A stretch of 28,210 nucleotides of DNA from positions 1-28,210 of the forward strand of contig CAZXWK010000033.1 in NCBI GenBank assembly GCA_964644675.1, given 5' to 3'. The DNA is from CAZXWK01 sp964644675 (GTDB lineage Bacteria > Actinomycetota > Coriobacteriia > Anaerosomatales > JAAXUF01). Both the position numbers and the translations under genes were made by a program. A model generated the notes under the pieces. It was given only the letters and a program-made list of their open reading frames with translations, was not told the DNA's origin and ran no database searches. Shown here one piece after another: positions 22,027-28,210 of this stretch (the first letter of the stretch is position 1; each line of letters opens with the position of its first letter).

Positions 22027-24606
22027 CTAGTCGCCCGCGTGCAGCCCGATCACGTGCGCCAGATGCCGCATCCTCGCCGAGAACCCCTCGAACGCGTCGG
22101 CGTAGAAGTGGTCGACGAGCGCGCTTCCCGAGACCGCGCCCATGATGCGGTCGAGCTCGTCGAGCGCTTCGCGCATCGGCTCGATCTCCGCCTCGAGCGT
22201 GTCGCGCGCGTCCTCGGTGAAGCTCAGCCGCCCGCGCAAGACGCGGTAGGGCAGCTCCGCCTCTCGGAAGTACGCGTCCAGGTCAGCCTCGACGTTGTTC
22301 GAGAGCCGCGGCCCCCCAAGCTTGCGGAAGCTCGCGAGCACCCCGTCCACGAGGGCAGCGAAGATCGCTCGCGCCTCCTCGGGAGCCACCTCGTCGAACG
22401 ACTCACCGATCACGCCGTCGCCGGTGCGCTCGAGCTCTTCGACGATCGCCGCGAGTACTTCGACGACGCGCGGATCGAACTGCGTCCCGGCACAGCGCCG
22501 CAGCTCCTCGACGGCCTCGGTCACGCTGCGACCCGCGCGGTAGGGCCGGTCGGCGGTCATCGCCTCGTACGAATCGGCTGCGGTGAGGATACGCGCGAGC
22601 AGCGGGATCTCCTCGCCGCGCAGCCCGGCGGGGTAGCCCGTGCCGTCGTAGTGCTCGTGGTGGTGCCGTACCACGGGTGTGATGGCCCACGGGAACGCCA
22701 CCGGCTTGAGGATGTTCGCGCCGATGAGCGGATGGTGGCGCATCTGTGCCATCTCGTCGTCGGTCAGCATGCCCGGCTTGAGCAGGATCTCCTCGGCGAC
22801 GCCGATCTTGCCGATGTCGTGCAGGTACGCCGCCATCTCGAGCGCGATCCGCTGCTCGTGGGAGAGCCCCATGCTCTCGGCGATCATGGTCGCGTACCCG
22901 GCGACGCGGTCCGAGTGACCGCGCGTGTACGTGTCCTTGGCGTCCACGGCGGCCGCGAGCGAGCGAACCGTGGCGAGGTACGCCTCCTGCAAGCTCGTGA
23001 ACAGCTCGATGTTGCCGATCGCGATCGTGACGTGGTTGCCGATCGTCGACAGCAGGCGGACGTCGTCGCCGTTGAAGCGGTACTCGGGATCGGCCGAGCC
23101 GACCGTGATGGATCCGATGGTGCCCTCGCTCGAGACGAGCGGCACGCACAGCGCGGCCTTGGCCCCGGTCACGCCGTCGATCTGGCCCTCGCCGGCACTC
23201 GGATCGGGGTTGAAGATGAGCGGGCGACCCTCGCGCACGACCCATTCGGACATCGAGGAGCGCACCGCGTCGGTGCTGTCGGTGGCGATGCCGCCGCGGA
23301 TGGCGCGAATCACCAGCGTGCTGGTCTCCTTGTCGCGCAGGGCGACGTAGCCCAGGTCGAGGTCGAAGATGCGCAGCGCCGAGTCCAGAACCGAGCCGAG
23401 CAGCTCGTCCATGTCGAGCGTCGACCCCAACGCGCGGCTCATCTCGTAGAGCGTGGCGAGCTCGAGCACCTTCTTGGTGAGCGACTCGCTGCGGTCACGG
23501 AGCGAGTCGGTCATGTCGTTGAAGGTGTCAGCGAGTACCGCGATCTCGTTGCTGCCCGCGACGTGCACCTTGGTCGAGAAGTCGCCGTCGGCGATACGCC
23601 GGGCGCCGTCGGCGAGCTCGACGAGCGGGTCGGACACCCGCCGAGCGACCCAACCGCCCAGGCCCACGAGCGCCACGACCGCGACCACCGACCACATGAT
23701 GATCAGGTTCATGGTGGTGCGCGCGGCCTCGTCGGAGACGGACTGGCTCACGGCGCCGAGCACGTAGCCGTAGGACTGCGGACCCTGCTTGCCGGGCAGC
23801 TCGACCTTGCGGCCGTAGAGCTGGTACCGCGCGGTGCCGATACGCAACGACGCGGTCCCTACCTTCCCCTGGCTGGCCTCGGTGAGCACTTCGGCGACCT
23901 CGGGGGTCGCACTGCCATCGAGCGCGCGGTCGAGCCCGCGCGCCTGCGTGCGCGATAGCGACGGCGAGACCGTGCAGGCCACGTCGTTCAGGTCCGCGTC
24001 GTAGAAGCAGAACGCGCTTCCCATGCCTCCGGCGAGTTCGCGCATCAGGCCCCCGTCGAGCTGCCGCGAGACCACCAGCAGCGTCGTGGGCCGACCGGAA
24101 ACACGCACGGGCTGTATCGCACTGAGGGTCGGCTTGCCGGCGATCGGAAGGAACACCGCGCGCCCCCACGCGGTGCCGCTCGACACCGCGGAATCGAGGG
24201 CCCCGAGCGGCGTGTCGCCGGCCCGTACGTCCCCCCAGCCGGAGGACTCGATGACGACGCCGTCCGTGTCCACGAGCATGATGTTGTCGAAGCCGAGCGA
24301 GGCGCTCTCGCGCACGAGCGACAGCTCCGCGCTCGACGTGGCGTCGCCTGATTCGGCGTGGGAGATCGAGCGGTTCTCGGCGGCGATCCGCACGTCGCGG
24401 GTCATGCCTCCCGCGTATTGGCCCAGACGGTCCGAGATGCTCGTGGTGGTGGCCTCGGCGACCTGCGAGACCCACTGGTCGGTCAGGTCGCGCAGGAAGT
24501 AGACGGCGACCGCGGTGGCGATGACGGCGACAGCCAGCGACGCCGCGAGCAGCGGCAGCACGATCTGGCTGTAGAGATGCGATCCGAAGAGCTTGCGACG
24601 ATCCAT
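22027..24606 (-). CDS. Membrane HD-GYP phosphodiesterase (extracytoplasmic sensor-HAMP-GAF-HD-GYP plus C-terminal extension)
   Basis: An 859-residue signalling protein: TM1 (about 14-38), a Cache-like extracytoplasmic sensor (about 40-298), TM2 (about 302-326), HAMP (about 326-378), a GAF domain (about 395-555) and HD-GYP (about 560-735). The catalytic part has YLHDIGKIG, HHPLIGANIL, HHHEHYDGTGYPAGL and RILTAADSYEAMTADRPY, so a c-di-GMP phosphodiesterase is expected. About 120 further residues form an acidic, mostly helical C-terminal extension that I do not recognise. The ATG at 24606 is the only possible in-frame start after an upstream stop. It has no adjacent ribosome binding site but follows a perfect palindrome. 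Confidence 0.93.
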   Translation of the reverse strand: MDRRKLFGSHLYSQIVLPLLAASLAVAVIATAVAVYFLRDLTDQWVSQVAEATTTSISDRLGQYAGGMTRDVRIAAENRSISHAESGDATSSAELSLVRESASLGFDNIMLVDTDGVVIESSGWGDVRAGDTPLGALDSAVSSGTAWGRAVFLPIAGKPTLSAIQPVRVSGRPTTLLVVSRQLDGGLMRELAGGMGSAFCFYDADLNDVACTVSPSLSRTQARGLDRALDGSATPEVAEVLTEASQGKVGTASLRIGTARYQLYGRKVELPGKQGPQSYGYVLGAVSQSVSDEAARTTMNLIIMWSVVAVVALVGLGGWVARRVSDPLVELADGARRIADGDFSTKVHVAGSNEIAVLADTFNDMTDSLRDRSESLTKKVLELATLYEMSRALGSTLDMDELLGSVLDSALRIFDLDLGYVALRDKETSTLVIRAIRGGIATDSTDAVRSSMSEWVVREGRPLIFNPDPSAGEGQIDGVTGAKAALCVPLVSSEGTIGSITVGSADPEYRFNGDDVRLLSTIGNHVTIAIGNIELFTSLQEAYLATVRSLAAAVDAKDTYTRGHSDRVAGYATMIAESMGLSHEQRIALEMAAYLHDIGKIGVAEEILLKPGMLTDDEMAQMRHHPLIGANILKPVAFPWAITPVVRHHHEHYDGTGYPAGLRGEEIPLLARILTAADSYEAMTADRPYRAGRSVTEAVEELRRCAGTQFDPRVVEVLAAIVEELERTGDGVIGESFDEVAPEEARAIFAALVDGVLASFRKLGGPRLSNNVEADLDAYFREAELPYRVLRGRLSFTEDARDTLEAEIEPMREALDELDRIMGAVSGSALVDHFYADAFEGFSARMRHLAHVIGLHAGD

Positions 24607-24614
24607 GTGCGTGT

Positions 24615-24632
24615 ATGCGGGCGCGCCCGCAT
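24615..24632. repeat. Perfect 18-bp palindrome between ribosome binding site and HD-GYP start
   Basis: ATGCGGGCGCGCCCGCAT is its own reverse complement and could fold as a 7-bp stem with a CGCG loop in the mRNA. On the minus strand it lies between an AGAAGG-like ribosome binding site (about 24637-24642) and the HD-GYP ATG at 24606. It could bring the two together, hide the site, or bind a dimeric regulator. The palindrome itself contains an out-of-frame ATG. Confidence 0.75.
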
Positions 24633-24707
24633 CGTCCCTTCTGCCGAGCTAGCCGGCCGACGGCGCGACCCGTCACCACCTGCGGGAAACCGCCGCGCCA
24701 CGCACGG

Positions 24708-24713
24708 ATTGTA
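24708..24713 (-). promoter_or_regulatory. Putative -10 for the HD-GYP gene
   Basis: On the minus strand GGTATACAAT contains TACAAT at 24708-24713, just downstream of the por terminator and in a rare AT-rich patch. The start point would be near 24701, giving a leader of about 95 bases. No clear -35 is seen, since that position falls in the terminator stem. Confidence 0.45.
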
Positions 24714-24720
24714 TACCGAA

Positions 24721-24751
24721 CGGGCCCCGGGAGGTTGACTCCCGGGGCCCG
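24721..24751 (-). terminator. Strong terminator hairpin after porB
   Basis: A perfect 13-bp GC-rich stem (24721-24733 with 24739-24751) with a 5-base loop lies 31 bases past the porB stop at 24782. On the minus strand it is followed by TTCGGTATAC, with only a weak T tract, and preceded by AGAAGA. It separates the por operon from the downstream HD-GYP gene and is the clearest transcription boundary on this strand. Confidence 0.85.
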
Positions 24752-24781
24752 TCTTCTGGCGTGGTTATCGATCGCGAAGCG

Positions 24782-25717
24782 CTACGCCTCGCACTCGCAC
24801 CGCTTCTGGATGTACTCCCAGTAGCGGTCGACCTCGGCCTGCACGGCCACGAGCAGCTCCTCGTTGCCGGGAGCGAACAGGTGCTTGAAGCGGCCCTGAG
24901 GCTTGAGGAACTCCTCGATGGGCTTGCGGTTCATGACCTTGACCGTCTGCTTCCAGTGACCGTCCTCGACCTCGAACAGCGGCCAGAAGCCGGTCTGGAC
25001 GCCGAGCTTGGCGATCTCGATCGAGAAGTTGGACGGCGTGCGCCAGCCGCGCGGGCACGTCGCGAGCACGTTGAGGAACGCCGGGCCCTCGACGTTGAAC
25101 GCCTTCTCGGCCTTCATCGTCAGGTCGCGCCAGTGGCTGATCGACGCCTGAGCGGCGTAGGGGATGTGGTGGTCGGCCATGATCGAGGTCAGGTCCTTGC
25201 GGCGCTGCAGCTTGCCCTGCTGCGCCTTGCCGACCTCGGAGGTGGTCGCCCACGCGCCGAACGGCGTGGCGGACGAGCGCTGGATGCCGGTGTTCATGTA
25301 CGCGCCGTTGTCGTAGCACACGTACACCATGTCGTGCCCGCGCTCCATGGCGCCGGACAGCGACTGCAGGCCGATGTCGTAGGTGCCGCCGTCGCCGCCG
25401 AACGCGACGAACTTGACCTTCTTGTCGGCCGGGATCTTGCCGGCGGCCTTGAGGCCCTTGAACGCGGCCTCGACGCCGGAGATGGTGGCGGCCGAGTTCT
25501 CGAACGCGTTGTGGATGAACGGGGTCTTCCACGCCGAGTAGGGATAGATCGTCGTCGAGACCTCGAGGCACCCCGTCGCACAGCCCGAGACGACCGCCGA
25601 CTCGCCGGCCGCGAGCAGGATCTGACGGACCGCGACCGATGCGCCGCACCCGGCGCACAGACGGTGGCCGCCGGTCAGGCGGTCTTCGTTGCGGGAGAGC
25701 TCCTTGATGTTCGCCAT
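24782..25717 (-). CDS. porB: Pyruvate:ferredoxin oxidoreductase, beta subunit
   Basis: The 311-residue thiamine diphosphate-binding subunit of the four-subunit POR. It decarboxylates pyruvate and passes electrons to a [4Fe-4S] cluster. Cluster ligands are Cys21 and Cys24 (LCAGCGA), a Cys in GCATGC (46 or 50) and Cys221 in CPRGW. The last is typical of pyruvate rather than other 2-oxoacid enzymes. The ThDP/Mg motif runs from GGDGGTYDIG (about 107) to YDNGAYMNTGIQ (about 135-146). The ATG is 15 bases after the porA stop. Last gene of the por operon. Strict anaerobic metabolism is implied. Ferredoxin reduced here could supply hydrogenases. Confidence 0.96.
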   Translation of the reverse strand: MANIKELSRNEDRLTGGHRLCAGCGASVAVRQILLAAGESAVVSGCATGCLEVSTTIYPYSAWKTPFIHNAFENSAATISGVEAAFKGLKAAGKIPADKKVKFVAFGGDGGTYDIGLQSLSGAMERGHDMVYVCYDNGAYMNTGIQRSSATPFGAWATTSEVGKAQQGKLQRRKDLTSIMADHHIPYAAQASISHWRDLTMKAEKAFNVEGPAFLNVLATCPRGWRTPSNFSIEIAKLGVQTGFWPLFEVEDGHWKQTVKVMNRKPIEEFLKPQGRFKHLFAPGNEELLVAVQAEVDRYWEYIQKRCECEA

Positions 25718-25732
25718 CTTCGTGTCCCTCCC

Positions 25733-26920
25733 TTACCGTGCGCCCAGGTAGACGAGCCGGCCCGGCTGCGTCACCCCGTCGGCGATGTCGATCAGGTCGC
25801 TGTAGACCGTGCGGATGAGCTCGAGGCGGACGTCGCTTCCGCCCAGGCCGTAGATGTAGTTCACCATGGCCGGGCGCACGTCGTAGTCGTAGAGCGCGCT
25901 GCGGACCTCGAGGAACAGCGGCCCGCCCTCGGCGCCGAACGACTCGCTGCGGTCGAGCACCGCGACGGCCTTGGCGCCCTTGATCGCATCGGCGATCTCG
26001 GCGAACGGGAACGGTCGGAAGACACGGACCTTGAGCACGCCGGCCTTGATGCCTTCGGCGCGCATCTCGCGCGCGACGTGGCGCGCGTTGCCGGCGGTCG
26101 AGCCGATGACGACGATGACGTACTCGGCGTCCTCCATGCCCCAGCCTTCGATGACGTCGAACGGGCGACCCGAGATCTTCGACCACTCCTCGCCCACCGA
26201 CTTCACGACGGCCATCGAGCGGTCGATCGCGTTGCGCTGCGACTTCTTGAACTCGAAGTACGGACCGCCGAGACCCGCGAAGTTGCCGTGGCTCACGGGG
26301 TTGTCGAAGTCGAGGAGCGCGTTGACCGGCTCGTAGTCGCCCACGAACGCCTTGACGGTCTCGTCGTCCATGACCTCGGCGCGGTCGATCGAGTGCGTGG
26401 TGATGAAGCCGTCGAGCGTGGTCATGACCGGCAGCAGCACGTCGGGGTGCTCGGCGACGCGGACCGACATGATCGTGTTGTCGTAGGCCTCCTGCGCCGT
26501 CTCGGCGAAGTAGATGAGCCAGCCCGTGTCGCGGGCGCCCATGACGTCGCTGTGGTCGCAGTGGATGTTGATCGGCGCGGAGAGCGCGCGGTTGGCGTTG
26601 GCCATGACGATCGGCAGTCGCATGCCGGAGGCGACGTGGAGCTCCTCCCACATGTACGCGAGGCCCTGCGACGAGGTCGCGGTCATCACGCGAGCGCCGG
26701 CGGCCGACGCGCCGACGGCGGCGCTCATCGCCGAATGCTCGGACTCGACGGTGACGTACTCGGTGTGGACGCGGCCCTGCGCGACGAACTTCGCGAACTC
26801 CTCGACGATGGTCGTCTGAGGGGTGATGGGGTACGCCGGCACGACGTCAGGGGCGCACTGGCGGAACGCCTCGGCGACCATGCTGTTGCCGGTGGTGGCA
26901 ACGGTCTTCTGCTCGGCCAT
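25733..26920 (-). CDS. porA: Pyruvate:ferredoxin oxidoreductase, alpha subunit
   Basis: The 395-residue alpha subunit carries the pyrimidine-binding and CoA-related domains of POR. It starts GNSMVAEAFRQCAPDVVPAYPITPQTTIVEEF, followed by the conserved VESEHSAMSAAVGASAAGARVMTATSSQGLAYMWEELH block with the catalytic glutamate region. The C-terminal transketolase-like domain includes KVRVFRPFPF and LDRSESFGAEGGPL. The ATG at 26920 shares one base with the TAA stop of porD (TAATG); a longer frame upstream would run through porD. The length is usual for the separated four-subunit form. Confidence 0.96.
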   Translation of the reverse strand: MAEQKTVATTGNSMVAEAFRQCAPDVVPAYPITPQTTIVEEFAKFVAQGRVHTEYVTVESEHSAMSAAVGASAAGARVMTATSSQGLAYMWEELHVASGMRLPIVMANANRALSAPINIHCDHSDVMGARDTGWLIYFAETAQEAYDNTIMSVRVAEHPDVLLPVMTTLDGFITTHSIDRAEVMDDETVKAFVGDYEPVNALLDFDNPVSHGNFAGLGGPYFEFKKSQRNAIDRSMAVVKSVGEEWSKISGRPFDVIEGWGMEDAEYVIVVIGSTAGNARHVAREMRAEGIKAGVLKVRVFRPFPFAEIADAIKGAKAVAVLDRSESFGAEGGPLFLEVRSALYDYDVRPAMVNYIYGLGGSDVRLELIRTVYSDLIDIADGVTQPGRLVYLGAR

Positions 26921-27246
26921 TACTTCTTCACCCCCGGGAGCTCGCAGCCTTCGGGAACCATCTCGATCGCGTCGGCCGGGCACTCGTGGGCGCAGATGCC
27001 GCAGCCCTTACAGTGGTCCAGGTCGAAGTCGTAGACCTTCTCGTCCTTGACCATGACCGAGGTGTCGGGGCAGAAGACCCAGCACAGCAGGCACTGCGTG
27101 CACTTGTCGTCGTCGCGATACGGACGCTCCGACCTCCAGCCGCCGGTCACGTAGTCGTCCGCGTTGCCCGTCTCCGGGATGACGGCGCCCAGCGGGAACT
27201 CGTCGCTCTTCCACTCGTTGATCTTGCTCACGTCCCACTTGCTCAT
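26920..27246 (-). CDS. porD: Pyruvate:ferredoxin oxidoreductase, delta subunit (2x[4Fe-4S] ferredoxin)
   Basis: A 108-residue ferredoxin-type subunit that carries electrons from the beta-subunit cluster to external ferredoxin. Two canonical sites are seen: Cys49/52/55/59 (CTQCLLCWVFCP) and Cys79/82/85/89 (CKGCGICAHECP). The N-terminal part (SDEFPLGAVIPETGNADDYVTGGWRSERP) is the usual POR delta lead. The ATG overlaps the porG stop in an ATGA junction and the stop overlaps porA by one base, so the operon is coupled. Confidence 0.96.
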   Translation of the reverse strand: MSKWDVSKINEWKSDEFPLGAVIPETGNADDYVTGGWRSERPYRDDDKCTQCLLCWVFCPDTSVMVKDEKVYDFDLDHCKGCGICAHECPADAIEMVPEGCELPGVKK

Positions 27247-27818
27247 GCCACGGTCACCTCCTCGTACGCGCGCATGACCGCAGCGAAGTTCGCGTCGATC
27301 ATCTCCTGGCCGAACTTCTTGCTGAGGTTCTTGGCGAGCAGCCCCTTGAAGACCTCGACGTCGATGACGCCGGTCGCCTTGCACAGCGCACCGACGATCG
27401 GCGTGTTCGGGATGTCGCGCTTGATGGTGTCTAGAGCGATGCCCGACGCGTCCACGCAGGCGACCTGCGCGGTGTCGGGAAGCTCGAGCGCCTTCTTGAC
27501 GTCGGCCGCCGGCGAGCACGTGTTGATGATGAGCACGCCGTCGTCTTTCATGCCCTCCGTGACATCGACGACGTCGAGGAGCGACTCGTCGAGCACGATC
27601 ACCACGTCGGGGTTCTCGATGTTGTTGTGGATCTCGATGGGCTCGTCGCTGATCCGGGTGAACGCCTTGATGGGCGCGCCCATGCGTTCGGGGCCGTACT
27701 CCGGCATGGCCTGCATGTACTGGTCGGCTGAGAGCGCCGTCTCGGCGACGACCTTGGCCGCCGTGACCGCTCCCTGACCGGCCCGCGCATGCCAACGGAT
27801 CTCCGTCAGCTGCTGCAT
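27243..27818 (-). CDS. porG: Pyruvate:ferredoxin oxidoreductase, gamma subunit
   Basis: The 191-residue gamma (PorC/PorG, EKR-related) subunit, first gene of the por operon. It opens with EIRWHARAGQGAVTAAKVVAETAL, the glycine-rich motif of this family, then YGPERMGAPIKAFTRISDEPI and VVIVLDESLL. Gene order gamma-delta-alpha-beta is the same as in the four-subunit enzyme of Thermotoga. The ATG is preceded by a purine-rich GGAGGGAAGGG tract. Upstream, a 27819-28087 spacer with hairpins separates it from recR. Confidence 0.94.
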   Translation of the reverse strand: MQQLTEIRWHARAGQGAVTAAKVVAETALSADQYMQAMPEYGPERMGAPIKAFTRISDEPIEIHNNIENPDVVIVLDESLLDVVDVTEGMKDDGVLIINTCSPAADVKKALELPDTAQVACVDASGIALDTIKRDIPNTPIVGALCKATGVIDVEVFKGLLAKNLSKKFGQEMIDANFAAVMRAYEEVTVA

Positions 27819-27840
27819 CGCGTTCCCTTCCCTCCACTCG

Positions 27841-27882
27841 GCACCCTCGGGTGCTGGTGACGCTACCGCCCGGGACCGGGCG
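27841..27882. promoter_or_regulatory. Two small hairpins in the porG leader
   Basis: GCACCC-TC-GGGTGC (27841-27854) and CGCCCGG-GA-CCGGGCG (27867-27882) are adjacent perfect inverted repeats 23-64 bases upstream of the porG ATG. The loops are only two bases as written, so 4-base loops with one fewer pair each are likelier in RNA. They may stabilise the por mRNA 5' end or bind a regulator. No known riboswitch class is recognised. Confidence 0.45.
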
Positions 27883-27976
27883 ACAGGTCACACAAGGATA
27901 CGAGCGACCCCCTGATTCGTCGGCGTGCGGCACGAGCGCCGCGGCCAACGGTGCTCGGCTGTCGGTGAACGGCGAC

Positions 27977-28005
27977 CAAATACTGGCAATTGCGCCGCTC
28001 CCCAA
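27977..28005 (-). promoter_or_regulatory. Candidate por operon promoter
   Basis: On the minus strand TTGGGG (28000-28005) and TATTTG (27977-27982) are separated by exactly 17 bases in a locally AT-rich patch, giving a leader of about 150 bases before porG. An alternative -10, TATCCT, lies at 27895-27900. Both are consensus matches only. Confidence 0.3.
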
Positions 28006-28071
28006 CGGCCGCGCGGCGGCTCCGGACGTGGCAGCGCCGCGTTGCTGAGCGTACCACGGAGGGACAGGCGG

Positions 28072-28085
28072 GGCCGCACCCGGCC
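28072..28085 (-). terminator. Weak hairpin after recR
   Basis: GGCCG-GGTG-CGGCC, a 5-bp stem with a 4-base loop, starts two bases past the recR stop on the minus strand and is followed by CCGCCTGTCCCTCC. It could be a weak terminator between recR and por. The stem is short for a functional one. Confidence 0.3.
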
Positions 28086-28087
28086 GA

Positions 28088-28210
28088 TCACATCTCGCGA
28101 CGGCACTCCAGGGCGCGGCCGAGCGTGACCTCATCGGCGAACTCGAGGTCGCCTCCGACCGGCAGGCCGCTCGCGATGCGGGTCACCCGAATCCCGAGCG
28201 GCTTGATGAG
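28088..28210 (-). CDS. recR: Recombination mediator RecR, C-terminal 40 residues (5' part beyond window)
   Basis: The reverse complement of the window end translates as LIKPLGIRVTRIASGLPVGG followed by DLEFADEVTLGRALECRREM and a TGA. This is the highly conserved RecR C-terminus (VTRIA.GLPVGGDLE.AD..TL..AL..R). RecR loads RecA with RecF/RecO in gap repair. The Toprim domain and zinc finger are outside the window. It is the most upstream gene seen on the minus strand. Confidence 0.94.
   Translation of the reverse strand, partial: LIKPLGIRVTRIASGLPVGGDLEFADEVTLGRALECRREM

Noticed and set aside
24607..24720. c-di-GMP (GEMM) riboswitch in the HD-GYP leader
   Set aside because: Expected conserved elements of the class are not seen; only a palindrome and promoter-like sequence are present.

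Overview
The window looks like part of the chromosome of an anaerobic, very GC-rich Gram-positive bacterium. A deep-branching actinobacterium (Coriobacteriia / 'OPB41' type) is my best guess. The basis is high GC, frequent GTG starts, a four-subunit pyruvate:ferredoxin oxidoreductase, [NiFe]-hydrogenase maturation genes, an [FeFe]-hydrogenase-like sensor, and recR on the same strand upstream of ask-asd. This is inferred from gene content; no rRNA or other taxonomic marker is present. Coding density is high, no gap exceeds 300 bases, and I see no tRNA, rRNA, CRISPR array, IS element or phage gene.

Plus strand, 1-5876: the 3' end of hypF, then hypC, hypD and hypE (assembly of the Fe(CN)2CO group of [NiFe] hydrogenases). 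A terminator closes this group, nested inside a long inverted repeat. An EamA/DMT-type exporter and a free-standing glucose-6-phosphate isomerase of the transaldolase-fusion type follow. Minus strand, 28210 down to 5890: a continuous co-oriented run. In transcription order it holds the recR 3' end; porGDAB (pyruvate oxidation to acetyl-CoA with ferredoxin reduction), closed by a strong terminator; a membrane HD-GYP phosphodiesterase; ask-asd (entry to lysine/threonine/methionine/diaminopimelate); an OmpR-type response regulator and its kinase; a soluble PocR-GAF-GAF-HD-GYP protein; a QueT-type transporter; an [FeFe]-hydrogenase-domain diguanylate cyclase; a radical SAM enzyme of the AmmeMemoRadiSam type; a glycosyltransferase; and a tightly overlapped group of TauE/SafE exporter, GNAT acetyltransferase, LytS-like kinase, LytTR regulator and YfcE-like phosphoesterase.

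The most striking content is a c-di-GMP signalling neighbourhood tied to anaerobic redox metabolism. One protein joins two [4Fe-4S] ferredoxin sites, an H-cluster-type domain, a further Fe-S domain and an intact GGDEF domain with an I-site. Two HD-GYP hydrolases with different sensory inputs lie within 10 kb: one PocR-type and cysteine-rich, one extracytoplasmic. With hyp and por genes nearby, a working hypothesis is that H2, CO or ferredoxin redox state sets c-di-GMP levels. That is inference; the domain architecture is read directly from the sequence.
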